DNA of 39,822 nt from Candidatus Omnitrophota bacterium (lineage in GTDB: Bacteria; Omnitrophota; Omnitrophia; Omnitrophales; Danuiimicrobiaceae): NCBI GenBank assembly GCA_023247075.1, contig JAHFHD010000004.1, positions 1 through 39,822 on the forward strand, read 5' to 3'. Positions 7,883 through 17,272 of this stretch are shown here, piece after piece. The position numbers and the translations under genes are program-made. Each line of letters opens with the position of its first letter. Within the stretch, counting starts at the first letter, position 1. Under the pieces are notes generated by a model. It saw nothing but the letters and a program-made list of their open reading frames with translations. It did not search any database and was not told the origin of the DNA.

Positions 7883-8434
7883 ATGATGACGATAACAGGA
7901 TTAAAACCAGATTTTGAAGCTACCTTATTAATTGTGAAGCCTGACGGCATTGCCAAGTCACTGACTGGCAATATCCTCACGCGACTTTCTGAAGCAAAAC
8001 TTGAAATTGCGGCGGCAAAATGTTTGCGCGTAAGCCGTGAGCTTGCCTTTGAGCATTACAAACATTTAAAACACAAACCATTTTTTGACGAGATCATTGA
8101 CTATTTGATGGGGCATTACCACCCGGACAGAAAAAAAGTACTTGCGCTCGTGTACGCAGGCGCAAATGCAATTTCAAAAGTCCGTGAACTTGCGGGCGCC
8201 ACGAATCCAGAGGAAGCTGATTCTTGCACCATCCGCGGCCAATTCGGCCGCATTACCACAAAAGGTGTTTATGAAAATGTGATTCATGCTTCTTCAGACC
8301 GCAATGAGGCAGAGCGGGAAATCAAGCTTTGGTTTGAACCAGATGAAATTATTTTTGACCTCTTTCCAACCGTCACCGAAAAAGTGACCACTCAAAAAAA
8401 GGTATGGGCGTCTGTCGCCAGCAAGGCAAATTAA
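7883..8434 (+). CDS. ndk: Nucleoside diphosphate kinase, long variant
   Basis: Transfers the gamma phosphate between nucleoside triphosphates and diphosphates through a phosphohistidine. Motifs in order: KPDG (residues 19-22), GATNPEEA near 105-112, TIRGQFG (116-122) and NVIHASSD with the catalytic His at residue 135. At 183 residues it is about 40 longer than the usual 140-150. The extra length lies in the middle (around HYHPDRKKVLALVYAG) and in a C-terminal tail. The start at 7883 is immediately followed by a second ATG at 7886. A promoter lies just upstream. Confidence 0.9.
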   Translation: MMTITGLKPDFEATLLIVKPDGIAKSLTGNILTRLSEAKLEIAAAKCLRVSRELAFEHYKHLKHKPFFDEIIDYLMGHYHPDRKKVLALVYAGANAISKVRELAGATNPEEADSCTIRGQFGRITTKGVYENVIHASSDRNEAEREIKLWFEPDEIIFDLFPTVTEKVTTQKKVWASVASKAN

Positions 8435-8455
8435 ATTCCGGTCCATACAACCCAG

Positions 8456-9769
8456 ATGAAATTTAAAAAATTACCAATTCTTACTCTTCTCTCATTTTTG
8501 ATTGTCATTACTGGCTGCAGTAAAAAAACAGAATCCGGGATTACTACTGGACAGCCCAAAGTCATTAGCGTTGCGTTTTGGGGTTCGCCAGAGGAAATCA
8601 GCATTGTCACCAAATCAACAGAGGTATGGCAGAAGGCAAATCCCCAAATCCAAATTCGTTTTGAACACACTCCCTATTCTGGTTACGATTCAAAAATTTT
8701 GACACGCATTGCAGGCGGCGCAGCGCCCGATGTAATTGCCGCCGAGGTCAATTATTTTGTGACTTTTGCAACGCACAATGTGTTTTACGACCTCGCCCCT
8801 TTTATCAAAGCCGACACGGATTTTTCTTTAGATGATTTTTTCCCTTCCATTGTCAACCGTTTTAAGGTGGGGGACGCGGTTTATGCCATTCCAAGAGATG
8901 TGGCGCCTTTCGCCTGTGTTTTTTACAACGAGGATTTGTTTGACCAGGCAGGGCTCGCATACCCAAAAGACGATTGGACTTGGAACGATTTACTTTCAAT
9001 GGCAAAGGCACTTACAAAACGCGACAACACCGGACGCGTTACCCAGTATGGTTTCTACGGCTGGGCCTGGCAGGACTTTGTTTATGGCAATGGCGGCAGC
9101 CTTGTGGATGATGTGGCACATCCAACCAAAACTTTAATTGATGATCCAAAATCAATCGAAGGGCTCCAATTTTTTAGCGACTTGATTAACAAGCACCAAG
9201 TAATGCCCGCTCCAGTAGCGCTTGCCAATATGGGAATGGGCATCGACAACATGTTTGCAGGCGGAAGACTCGCCATGTTTCTCTCCGGAGTTTGGGAAAC
9301 ACCTGCGCTGCGCGAAAAATATTCTTTTCGCTGGAACGTAGCGATGTTTCCAAAGAATCAAAACGGCGTGCGCCGTTTTGGAAGCGGCGGTACAGGTTAT
9401 GGTGTTCTTAAATCAACCCGACATCCAAAAGAAGCGTGGGAAGTAGTGAAGCTGCTCACAAGCGCTCAAGTCCAAGCTGAAAGCGCAAGACGCGGACTTG
9501 CCCAGCCTTCGCGCCGCGCCGTTGCTTTGGGTAAAGATTGGGCAGAGAATAATCTTCCACCTCAAAATAAGCAGATGCTGAATGAAGCGGTTGATTATAT
9601 TGTGTTTGACCCCTTCCATCCAAAGTGGAGGGAGATTGAAGCAAAGCTGATTATTCCAGAACTTGATTTGTTAAAGTCCGGAAAGAAAACAGCCGTGGAG
9701 GCAGCGCATGACATCGCTCCAAAAATCAATCAATTGCTTGTCTCAATTAATAATCATTCAACGTCCTGA
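8456..9769 (+). CDS. ABC transporter sugar-binding lipoprotein (family 1)
   Basis: A 437-residue periplasmic solute-binding protein of the MalE/UgpB type. The signal peptide ends in a lipobox with Cys21 (VITGC). SBP family 1 marks include SVAFWG, GGAAPDVIAAE, DDWTWNDLLSMAKALT, NMFAGGRLAMFLSG and AWEVVKLLTS. It probably binds an oligosaccharide for an importer. No permease or ATPase genes are beside it, so it either works with a distant transporter or its partners were lost. It lies 21 bp after ndk, upstream of GH94 and glucanase genes, pointing to a beta-glucan-type sugar. The ligand is inference. Confidence 0.9.
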   Translation: MKFKKLPILTLLSFLIVITGCSKKTESGITTGQPKVISVAFWGSPEEISIVTKSTEVWQKANPQIQIRFEHTPYSGYDSKILTRIAGGAAPDVIAAEVNYFVTFATHNVFYDLAPFIKADTDFSLDDFFPSIVNRFKVGDAVYAIPRDVAPFACVFYNEDLFDQAGLAYPKDDWTWNDLLSMAKALTKRDNTGRVTQYGFYGWAWQDFVYGNGGSLVDDVAHPTKTLIDDPKSIEGLQFFSDLINKHQVMPAPVALANMGMGIDNMFAGGRLAMFLSGVWETPALREKYSFRWNVAMFPKNQNGVRRFGSGGTGYGVLKSTRHPKEAWEVVKLLTSAQVQAESARRGLAQPSRRAVALGKDWAENNLPPQNKQMLNEAVDYIVFDPFHPKWREIEAKLIIPELDLLKSGKKTAVEAAHDIAPKINQLLVSINNHSTS

Positions 9770-9804
9770 AATTGGATTAAACATCAGGGCGCAACTTAAA
9801 CTAA

Positions 9805-9875
9805 TGCCGCGTTAAGCCCATTTTGATGGGTGCGCGGCACTGCGCAGATTGAAATGGCGTTTTGGCCGTTTCAAT
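9805..9875 (+). terminator. Two consecutive hairpins between the sugar-binding protein and GH94 genes
   Basis: Hairpin one: TGCCGCG (9805-9811) with CGCGGCA (9833-9839), plus an inner CCCAT/ATGGG helix. Hairpin two: 9848-9858 with 9865-9875, 11 bp around a 6-base loop, followed by TTTTGAC. They could end transcription of the binding protein or regulate the GH94 gene 31 bp later. Confidence 0.55.
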
Positions 9876-9906
9876 TTTGACAGAGCACTAGGGAGTAAAA
9901 CGAAAG

Positions 9907-12366
9907 ATGAGCGAAACCATGGTGGCAACTAAAAAAAATTCAAGCAGCAAAGATGAATCCCCAAAAGCAGAAGCAAAAGCTTTTGAATCTAAATACGGGC
10001 ATTTCACAAAAGATGGCCGTGAGTATGTCATTACACGGCCGGACACGCCGCGTCCATGGGTCAATGTGCTTTCAAATGGTGATTATGGCGCGATTGAATC
10101 ACAAACCGGTTCCGGATTTTCGTGGCGCGACAATTCCAATCTTTCAAGAATCACGCGCTGGGAACAGGATTTAATTCGGGACAACTACGGCAAATACTTG
10201 TACCTTCGAGACCGAGACTCAGGTAATTACTGGTCTGCAACCTTTAAACCTTGCATGCCCAACTTCGATTTTTTTGAAGCGAGATACGGATTTGGCTACC
10301 TAATCTTAACCAGTGTTTTAAATGAAATCCGCGCAGAGAAAACGGTATTTGTGCTTCAAAATGAACCAGCCGAAGTTTGGCGTCTTGTGCTTACTAATGA
10401 ATCCGACCGGACACGCAATTTGAGCGTGTTCAGTTATTTTGAATGGTGCCTTGGAAACGCAGCCGACACGCATCGGGAATTTCAAAAAACATTTATCGAA
10501 ACCTGGTTTGACGCAAAACTCGGAGCGTTGTGGGGAATGAAACGCGCAGCACTTGTGCCGGGTTTTATTTCAACCGGTTTGTCAGAAAATCCGCTCACGG
10601 CTTTTCTGGCGCTTGCCAACGTCAAACCTGCCGGATTCGAGGGGGCAAAGGAAAACTTTTTAGGTCGCTACGGCGAAATGCATTCTCCCGAAAGTGTTCG
10701 GCTTGGAAAATTAACAAACACAACCGGAAAACATTATGACCCAATGGCGGGCCTTCAGGCCGATGTTTCTCTTGAGCCCGGAGAAAGCAAAACGCTCATC
10801 TTTGTACTGGGCGGAACGAGCGACCAAGCGCAAGCTGCACGAATTGTGAAGCAGGTTGCCAGTGAAGCAAAAGCAGAAACTGCATTAAATGAGGTCAAAC
10901 TATTTTGGCGGGAACTTTTCGACCAAACGATGATTGACACGCCTGACGAAGCGATGAATTTTATGACCAACGGTTGGCTCAAATATCAAGCAATTGCCGG
11001 CCGAATTTGGGCGAAATGCGGTTATTACCAATCAAGCGGCGGTTATGGATTCCGCGACCAACTTCAAGACAGCCACATTTTTCTTCCGCTCAAACCTGAG
11101 TGGACGAAGAAACAAATTTTGGTGCATGCCGAACAGCAATTTGCAGATGGAACGGTGCATCACTGGTGGCATCCGGGAACTAAAATTGCGGCGGTGACTC
11201 ACATGACCGATGATCTTCTGTGGCTCGCGTTTCTCACGCTCCATTATTTGGAAGAGACCGGGGACATGGCGATTTTAAACACCAAGGTTAATTTTTTGCC
11301 GGACCCAAAAACAAAAAAAGTGACAAGCGCCACGCTTTACGACCATTGCGCAAGAGCAATTGATTGCGTGCTTGGCCGGTGGTCAAAGCGCGGACTTCCA
11401 TTAATTGGTGAAGGGGACTGGAATGATGGGTTGAGCCACGTGGGCCTGAAATGGAAGGGCGAATCGATTTGGCTTGGACAATTTCTGTACGGAATTCTTC
11501 AGAAATTTGTACCTCTTTGCGAGCTCAAGAAAGAACGCGCTCGTGCGGCCAAATATTTGAAACGTGCGGAAGCCCTTAAAACAGCCATCAATAAACACGG
11601 CTGGGAAGGCGACCGTTACATTGGCGCAACCCGAGACGATGGCCGTCCACTCGGAAGCAAAACTCAAAAAGAAGGGAAAATTTTCTTAAACACCCAGACA
11701 TGGGCGGTCATTCAAAATGCAGCGACGCCAGAACGGGCAAAAATTTGTATGGAGACAGCAGAGAAACTTCTATTTAAAAAATATGGTCCGCTTCTTCTAA
11801 CGCCTGCCTACACGGTAACGGATCCAACCATCGGTTACCTTTCCCGGTATGCGCCTGCTGTTCGGGAAAACGGCGGCCTTTACACGCATGCCGGCACATG
11901 GGCAATTCAGGCGCTTGCGATGATGGGTAGTGGTGATAAAGCGCATGAGGTGTATCAAAGTTTTTCGCCGATCTTGAGGAGTTCTGACCCAGATCTTTAT
12001 TTCGTGGAGCCTTATGTGTTGCCTGGAAATGTGGATGGACCTGAATCACCACACTTTGGCCGCGGCGGCTGGACTTGGTACACGGGCGCCGCCGGTTGGT
12101 ATTTTAGAGTCGTACTGGATTATGTGCTTGGAATCCACGCCACTTTAGATGGACTTCAAATCAATCCCAGCATTCCAAAAAAATGGGATGGATTTAAAGT
12201 GAAACGTCTCTTTAGGGGCGCCACCTATGAAATCGCGGTTCGGAATCCGAACCACGTTTCATCCGGGGTCAAGAAAATAACAGTTAATGGCGAGCCCATC
12301 GAAGGAAATGTTTTAAAACCACTTAGTGAAAAGGGTCCACACAAGGTAAGCGTAACACTTGGGTAA
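9907..12366 (+). CDS. GH94 disaccharide phosphorylase (cellobiose-phosphorylase-like)
   Basis: An 819-residue cytoplasmic enzyme with no signal peptide. GH94 enzymes cleave beta-linked disaccharides with inorganic phosphate, giving sugar 1-phosphate and saving ATP. After a polar N-terminal tail of about 28 residues it follows cellobiose/chitobiose phosphorylases closely: KYGHFTKDGREYVITRPDTP, then ITRWEQDLIRDNYGKYLYL, GYGFRDQLQDS, and catalytic-site GEGDWNDG at 501-508 (the general acid is one of these Asp, presumably D507). The C-terminal phosphate-site region reads NVDGPESPHFGRGGWTWYTG. Length matches the 800-820-residue cellobiose/diacetylchitobiose group rather than the much longer beta-1,2-oligoglucan phosphorylases. 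The exact sugar cannot be read from sequence. Confidence 0.92.
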   Translation: MSETMVATKKNSSSKDESPKAEAKAFESKYGHFTKDGREYVITRPDTPRPWVNVLSNGDYGAIESQTGSGFSWRDNSNLSRITRWEQDLIRDNYGKYLYLRDRDSGNYWSATFKPCMPNFDFFEARYGFGYLILTSVLNEIRAEKTVFVLQNEPAEVWRLVLTNESDRTRNLSVFSYFEWCLGNAADTHREFQKTFIETWFDAKLGALWGMKRAALVPGFISTGLSENPLTAFLALANVKPAGFEGAKENFLGRYGEMHSPESVRLGKLTNTTGKHYDPMAGLQADVSLEPGESKTLIFVLGGTSDQAQAARIVKQVASEAKAETALNEVKLFWRELFDQTMIDTPDEAMNFMTNGWLKYQAIAGRIWAKCGYYQSSGGYGFRDQLQDSHIFLPLKPEWTKKQILVHAEQQFADGTVHHWWHPGTKIAAVTHMTDDLLWLAFLTLHYLEETGDMAILNTKVNFLPDPKTKKVTSATLYDHCARAIDCVLGRWSKRGLPLIGEGDWNDGLSHVGLKWKGESIWLGQFLYGILQKFVPLCELKKERARAAKYLKRAEALKTAINKHGWEGDRYIGATRDDGRPLGSKTQKEGKIFLNTQTWAVIQNAATPERAKICMETAEKLLFKKYGPLLLTPAYTVTDPTIGYLSRYAPAVRENGGLYTHAGTWAIQALAMMGSGDKAHEVYQSFSPILRSSDPDLYFVEPYVLPGNVDGPESPHFGRGGWTWYTGAAGWYFRVVLDYVLGIHATLDGLQINPSIPKKWDGFKVKRLFRGATYEIAVRNPNHVSSGVKKITVNGEPIEGNVLKPLSEKGPHKVSVTLG

Positions 12367-12396
12367 TTTTTCAAAGCTTTAATGCTAAGGTATTAA

Positions 12397-12425
12397 TTGA
12401 CTAGGTTTTCAAGCAGCACTATAAT
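12397..12425 (+). promoter_or_regulatory. Strong sigma-70 promoter for the secreted glucanase gene
   Basis: TTGACT (12397-12402), a 17-bp spacer, and a perfect TATAAT (12420-12425). The start is expected near 12432, leaving a leader of about 57 bases before the ATG at 12489. It is the best promoter match in the window. Confidence 0.8.
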
Positions 12426-12488
12426 CAACACACTTTTTTAAAGCTTTTAATTCTTCTCAAAAGAAGTTAATTTACACTCATCAATTTA

Positions 12489-14492
12489 ATGGCTCTGGAA
12501 TTATTTTCCAATTTAAAAGTCAGGGCCGCATTCTTGCTCTTTCTCAGTATGGCAAGCTGTCCAAGTCTAATTTTGGGCGCTCCATTTGATGAAATCTCAC
12601 CACATAAAAATTTTGCCTCAAACAGTAAGTTTCAGGTGATTGATGACTTTGATTCTGGCATTTCTCAAAGTCATGTACAGACAAAATGGGAAATGCGCGG
12701 GTCTGGGGGTTCTGAGATTTCAGCAACCTCCATATCCGAAGATGGTTTTAAAAAATGGGGAAGAGCTGCACAATTAAATTACACCATCTCAAAACACAGC
12801 AGCGTAGAATTTTTCGTGCCGCTTGAGGGGCTTGACGTAAGCCGAGCAAAAGGGCTTATGCTTCTTGTTAAAACAGAAGAACTGAATACACTAGGCAACA
12901 TTACAGTGTCGCTTTCTGACATGGCTGGACATCAAAGAGCAGCAGATTTGAAGCAATTTGTGATGACGCCTACTCCAAAAACAGTTCAATCTGGGTGGAG
13001 TGTAGTTGATGTCCCAATTCAGAAATTCCAATTGCTGGACTTAAGCCGCCTTGAGCGGCTTACTTTCTTGATTGAAAGCGAAAATGCGAGCCATGGGCAA
13101 ATTACTTTTGATGAGCTTGCGTTCTTTGGCACGGGCGACCTTGTATTTGATTCTCATCGGGACAATTTGATTGCATTCCCCAAACAAACTGTCCAGTCAA
13201 AGAGACGCGAGGCGCTTTTGCGTCCCCAAGCCGACGCAACATTTTTTATGGAAATTGCCAAAGATACGTGGGGATATTTTAGAGACGAGACAGACCGCGA
13301 CACAGGGCTTTTGGTTGATCACATCCGGCTTGGGAAACAAAAAAGCATCGGAAGTTATATCAGCCCCACCAACATTGCTTTTTACTGGCTTGCGTGCGTG
13401 GCTGCAAGCGAATTGGAGATTATTTCAAAGCAGGAAGCCATAAAACTTGTTCGAAAAAGCTTTGAGTCTTTTAAAAAGCTGGAACGCTGGGAAAATGGAT
13501 TCCTTTTTAATTTTTATCAAACCAGGAGCTCAATTCCCACACGGCGCTATGTTTCTACGGTTGACAATGGCTGGCTTGCAGCCGCACTTGTTGTTTTAAG
13601 GCAGGCATTTCCAAATGAGTTTGGCGCGGAAGCAACTGCTTACCTTGATGAACTCGATTTTTCAAAATTTTATGACTCAAAAAACGGCCAGCTTCGAATC
13701 GGTTATGACGCTGACAAACATGCATATGCGCCTTATCACTACGGCCTTTTGGTCACTGAAGCGCGCATTGCAAGTTACGTTGCAATTGGAAAAGGAGACA
13801 TTGGCCGCGAGCATTGGGCGAAAATGTACCGAACCCTTCCCGGCTCTTGGGAGTGGCAAAAGCAAGCGCCCGGGGGAGCCGAGAAAACTCTTTTTGGCGT
13901 ACCTGTTTTTGAGGGTCATTACACTCATGCCGAACACTCATTTGTTCCAAGCTGGGGTGGTTCGCTCTTTGAATTTCTAGCACCAACTTTAGTGGTTGAT
14001 GAGCAGGCGTTTGCGCCAAAAAGTTTGGGAAAGAACAATCGATTGGCAGCCCAACTTCATGTAGAATATGCGCTGCATGAAAAAGGCTACCCAGTTTGGG
14101 GGCTTGCGCCATGCGCCATTCAAAACGGAAACGGATGGAGTTACCGAGAATACGGCGCGCCAGAGCTTGGCGCAAAAGGGTATTCGGATCTCGGGATTGT
14201 TGCCCCTTACGCATCTTTGTTAGCAATTGAAATTGATTCTGACGCGGTCAGTCGGAATGCGCGTGAATTTCTGAGCCGTTACAAAACCATTTATGGGCCT
14301 TACGGGTTTTATGATTCAGTTCAGGTTTCAAATAGCGGGATCAATCCCCAGTATCTTGCGCTTGACCAGGGGATGATTTTTATTGCCATTGCAAACTATT
14401 TAAAACACGGCACGATTCGGAACTACTTTCACCAAGATCCGGTTGGAAAAGTAGTTCAGGAGTTGATTCAAGAAGAAGAGTTCTTGCTGTGA
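12489..14492 (+). CDS. Secreted glucoamylase-like (GH144-type) protein with N-terminal binding domain
   Basis: A 667-residue exported protein. The signal peptide ends around SLILGA. Residues about 50-210 form a jelly-roll carbohydrate-binding-like domain (VIDDFDSG start, SVEFFVPLEGLDVSRAKGL, ITFDELAFFG end). Residues about 250-650 are an (alpha/alpha)6 barrel of the 'glycoamylase' family (PF10091 look): GYFRDETDRDTGLLVDH, YISPTNIAFYWLA, TVDNGWLAA, and HYTHAEHSFVPSWGGSLFEF near residues 475-495. Characterised members of this group (GH144) attack beta-1,2-glucans; other activities exist. It probably degrades a polysaccharide outside the cytoplasm, feeding the binding protein and GH94 enzyme upstream. 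It has its own strong promoter. Confidence 0.82.
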   Translation: MALELFSNLKVRAAFLLFLSMASCPSLILGAPFDEISPHKNFASNSKFQVIDDFDSGISQSHVQTKWEMRGSGGSEISATSISEDGFKKWGRAAQLNYTISKHSSVEFFVPLEGLDVSRAKGLMLLVKTEELNTLGNITVSLSDMAGHQRAADLKQFVMTPTPKTVQSGWSVVDVPIQKFQLLDLSRLERLTFLIESENASHGQITFDELAFFGTGDLVFDSHRDNLIAFPKQTVQSKRREALLRPQADATFFMEIAKDTWGYFRDETDRDTGLLVDHIRLGKQKSIGSYISPTNIAFYWLACVAASELEIISKQEAIKLVRKSFESFKKLERWENGFLFNFYQTRSSIPTRRYVSTVDNGWLAAALVVLRQAFPNEFGAEATAYLDELDFSKFYDSKNGQLRIGYDADKHAYAPYHYGLLVTEARIASYVAIGKGDIGREHWAKMYRTLPGSWEWQKQAPGGAEKTLFGVPVFEGHYTHAEHSFVPSWGGSLFEFLAPTLVVDEQAFAPKSLGKNNRLAAQLHVEYALHEKGYPVWGLAPCAIQNGNGWSYREYGAPELGAKGYSDLGIVAPYASLLAIEIDSDAVSRNAREFLSRYKTIYGPYGFYDSVQVSNSGINPQYLALDQGMIFIAIANYLKHGTIRNYFHQDPVGKVVQELIQEEEFLL

Positions 14493-14596
14493 AGGTGCAA
14501 AATCAGAACTCAAATCAGAAATTAGTTTTTAATCGTTAATACACAAAATTATTTAACAAGCAAATAAAAATCAAATGTTCGAAAGGAGAAACAAAA

Positions 14597-15223
14597 ATGA
14601 TGAAACCATATGCAATTGCGCTTTTAGTGATTGCGCTTGTTTGGTCAACACCAGTGCTGGCAGAAGAAGCTCAGGAATTTCCAGGCGTTTCCAGCGGAAC
14701 AGTTGGCGCAGAACTTGTCATCGCCGATTTTAATTCAGGGGACAAACCGAATAATGTTGGAGGGGATTTTGGTTCTTGGGACAAAGACCCCAATGATGAA
14801 AGCCAGGGCGCCAAGATTAATTTTGAGTCAGGAGACGCTCTTGGCGACGACACAGGTTACTCGCTTCGTATTGACTATGACGTCGACTCTTCAAATCCCG
14901 CGTACAATGGTTTGTGGATGAAACTCCAGAATCTGGACGCCACCAAGTACAATACTCTTTCATTTTATGTTCGCGGAGACGTGCAGCGCGGTTTTACCAA
15001 GCGGGTAAAAATTGAATTGAAAGATAATTCCGGTCAATCATCTCAATTCATCATCACAGGCATTACCGAGCAATGGCAGAAATTTTCAATTCCTTTTGAA
15101 AAATTTCGCCGAATCAAATCTTGGGACGCACTTACTGAGTTTGTATTGGTGTTTGATGACATCAACACAAATCCAAAAACCGGTTCTATTTACGTAGATC
15201 AAATTGCGCTTTCCTCTGAGTAA
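14597..15223 (+). CDS. Small secreted carbohydrate-binding-like (CBM11/CIA30-type jelly roll) protein
   Basis: A 208-residue protein with signal peptide (core ALLVIALVWSTPVLA, cut before EEAQ). The mature part is a single beta-sandwich: VIADFNSGDKPNNVGGDFG opening, GYSLRIDYDV, NTLSFYVRGD, RVKIELKDN, EQWQKFSIPFEKF and a closing SIYVDQIALS. This pattern is shared by CBM11 and CIA30-like domains, and resembles the N-terminal domain of the neighbouring glucanase. The domain stands alone, so it may hold glycans at the surface or act with the enzyme. A strong GAAAGGAG site lies upstream; ATG at 14600 is an alternative start. No catalytic motif is seen. Confidence 0.75.
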   Translation: MMKPYAIALLVIALVWSTPVLAEEAQEFPGVSSGTVGAELVIADFNSGDKPNNVGGDFGSWDKDPNDESQGAKINFESGDALGDDTGYSLRIDYDVDSSNPAYNGLWMKLQNLDATKYNTLSFYVRGDVQRGFTKRVKIELKDNSGQSSQFIITGITEQWQKFSIPFEKFRRIKSWDALTEFVLVFDDINTNPKTGSIYVDQIALSSE

Positions 15224-15275
15224 TAGCGATGAGAAAAGCACAAGAATATTTAAGTCTTAAGAAAGGAGGGCAATC

Positions 15276-16493
15276 GTGATTAAACAAATGCTTTTGAAGG
15301 ACAGAATTCTCACTGACAGGGAACGGAAAAATCTTGCCATTCTTGAGGTGGTTCGTAAAAACGGGCCTATTTCAAGAACGGATATTTCAAAAATCACCGA
15401 GCTCAACATTGTGACCGTTTCCAATTACGTGGCGCATTACATCAAACAGGGGTTGATTATCGAAGGAGAATTGGATGAATCAACAGGCGGCCGCAAGCCG
15501 GTTTTGGTGGAGCTTAACCCAAAGGCGGGTTACATCGTGGGCGTGGGTCTCAACATGCTCAACATGGTGGGCGTGCTTGTGGATCTTGAAATCAACGTGA
15601 TTACAGAAATCAAGCGGGAACGCATCCCTGAAAACTCTGAAGCAGTCGTCAATCAAATGGTGGACCTGGTTGCAGAGTTAATTGACAAGTCTGACGTAGA
15701 CAAAACTAAAATCGTAGGTGCAGGTGCAGGCATCCCGGGAATCATTGACGAACGCGGGCGAACTGTCCGGTGGCCGCAGAGTTTGGGCGAAAAAGATATT
15801 TCCGTCTGCCTTTCAATCAAGGACACATTTGAACGGCGGCTTAAAATTCCAACCTTCGTTGAAAACGATGCAAACGCGGCCGTTTTGGGCGAGAAATGGC
15901 TTGGGCTTGACCGGGACGTCAAACATCTTTTGTACATGTTTTCAGGCGTCGGTGTCGGCATTATTGTGAACGGGGAAATTTACCGCGGGGTAAGCGGTGC
16001 GGCCGGAGAGCTTGGCATTTCCAGTCCAAAGATTGATGCGAGTGAAGTGCTTGCTTTAGCACCCCAACTCGGGCGATGGGAAATGGATCTTGGCATGACC
16101 CGAAGAGCCCGTGAATTGGTCAAAAAGGGAAACACCTCTGTTTTAAAAGATTTGGCAAGCGGCGACGCAGACAAAATTAGCTTGAAAGATTTTGTGAAAG
16201 CGGTAAAACAAAAAGACCCGCTTGCGCTTCGAGTGGTCGAAGAGGGCGGTTACGCACTTGGCAAAAAGATTGCATTCCTCGTGAATCTTTTGAATCCGGA
16301 AATTGTCGTGATTGGTGGAGGCATTGAAGATTGCGGCGCGCCGCTTTTAGATGCGATTAAGAATGCGGTGAAAGAGTGGGCAATTGAAGAAGCTGCTTCG
16401 CGCGCGAAAATTATTCCGTCTGCTTTTGGAGAAAATGCAGTTGCTTTAGGCGTTGTTGGTATTGTGGCCCGAGAAGTGTTTGCGCAGGCTTAA
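15276..16493 (+). CDS. ROK-family transcriptional regulator
   Basis: A 405-residue NagC/XylR-type repressor. The N-terminal winged helix (about residues 15-75) includes GPISRTDISKITELNIVTVS and GGRKPVLVELNP. The actin-like sugar-kinase fold follows with GAGAGIPG, NDANAAVLGEKWLG, GVGVGIIVNGEIYRG and EIVVIGGGIE. It starts at GTG with an excellent GAAAGGAGGG six bases upstream. The region after GAAGELG, where ROK proteins normally have a zinc site with CxCGxxGC, reads GISSPKIDASEVLALAPQLG and has no cysteines. It likely senses a sugar and controls the preceding glycan genes; the targets are inference. Confidence 0.92.
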   Translation: MIKQMLLKDRILTDRERKNLAILEVVRKNGPISRTDISKITELNIVTVSNYVAHYIKQGLIIEGELDESTGGRKPVLVELNPKAGYIVGVGLNMLNMVGVLVDLEINVITEIKRERIPENSEAVVNQMVDLVAELIDKSDVDKTKIVGAGAGIPGIIDERGRTVRWPQSLGEKDISVCLSIKDTFERRLKIPTFVENDANAAVLGEKWLGLDRDVKHLLYMFSGVGVGIIVNGEIYRGVSGAAGELGISSPKIDASEVLALAPQLGRWEMDLGMTRRARELVKKGNTSVLKDLASGDADKISLKDFVKAVKQKDPLALRVVEEGGYALGKKIAFLVNLLNPEIVVIGGGIEDCGAPLLDAIKNAVKEWAIEEAASRAKIIPSAFGENAVALGVVGIVAREVFAQA

Positions 16494-16529
16494 AAGCCCT
16501 TCGTAAAACAAGCCACTGCTCGGATCAAA

Positions 16530-16598
16530 CACCCGCTTTTACGTACAGATGATGTGCCAGCGCCAATGCGTCGTATGTAAAAGCGGGTGCATCTTTTT
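16530..16598 (+). terminator. Long hairpin terminator after the ROK gene
   Basis: CACCCGCTTTTACGTAC (16530-16546) pairs with GTATGTAAAAGCGGGTG (16573-16589) with one mismatch, around a 26-base loop. CATCTTTTT follows. It separates the glycan block from the sulfate block. Confidence 0.7.
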
Positions 16599-16684
16599 CA
16601 ATCCCATCAGAAATTTTTTGTAATCCAAATATCATAGAAAAACACAGAATCAATTTTCAATTTATTTCACACAGGAGGACACAA

Positions 16685-17227
16685 ATGTCAACAGGAGTCA
16701 CTGTTTGGTTTACAGGCTTGTCCGGAGCGGGAAAGTCTACTATCGCCAGAATTTTAGAAAAGCGATTGAAAGACATGGGCCGCAAAGTTGAAATTTTGGA
16801 TGGAGACGTTGTTAGAACCAACTTAAGCAAAGGCCTTGGATTTTCAAAAGAAGACCGGGACACCAACATTAAACGGATTGGATTTGTCTGCCATTTGCTT
16901 ACCCGAAATGATGTAATTGCAATTTCCGCAGCCATATCCCCATACCGGGCTGTGCGGGATTATAATCGGAGCTTAATCGGAAATTTTGTAGAGGTGTTCA
17001 CAAAATGTTCCATCGACGAATGTGAGAAGCGCGACGTCAAGGGTCTTTATAAAAAAGCAAGAGCCGGAGAAATCAAAGGCTTCACTGGAGTCGATGACCC
17101 TTACGAGGAGCCGCTTCATGCCGAGGTGGTATGTGAAACAGACAAACAAACACCCGAAGAGTCAGCAGAACAAATTTTAAAAAAACTCGAAGAGCTTGGG
17201 TATATTCACCAAGCGTGCAAAGCATAG
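16685..17227 (+). CDS. cysC: Adenylylsulfate (APS) kinase
   Basis: A 180-residue P-loop kinase making PAPS from APS and ATP. Walker A GLSGAGKS is at residues 11-18. [20 protein letters not shown] is the APS-binding signature, followed by the lid-side [12 protein letters not shown] and [28 protein letters not shown] precedes the ATG. Full length for a stand-alone CysC. PAPS may serve sulfotransferases, since the reductase encoded downstream looks APS-specific. Confidence 0.95.
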   Translation: MSTGVTVWFTGLSGAGKSTIARILEKRLKDMGRKVEILDGDVVRTNLSKGLGFSKEDRDTNIKRIGFVCHLLTRNDVIAISAAISPYRAVRDYNRSLIGNFVEVFTKCSIDECEKRDVKGLYKKARAGEIKGFTGVDDPYEEPLHAEVVCETDKQTPEESAEQILKKLEELGYIHQACKA

Positions 17228-17272
17228 ATTTCTTTGTCTAAAGTTAGTAATACTCAAAAGGTTAATTGAGAC

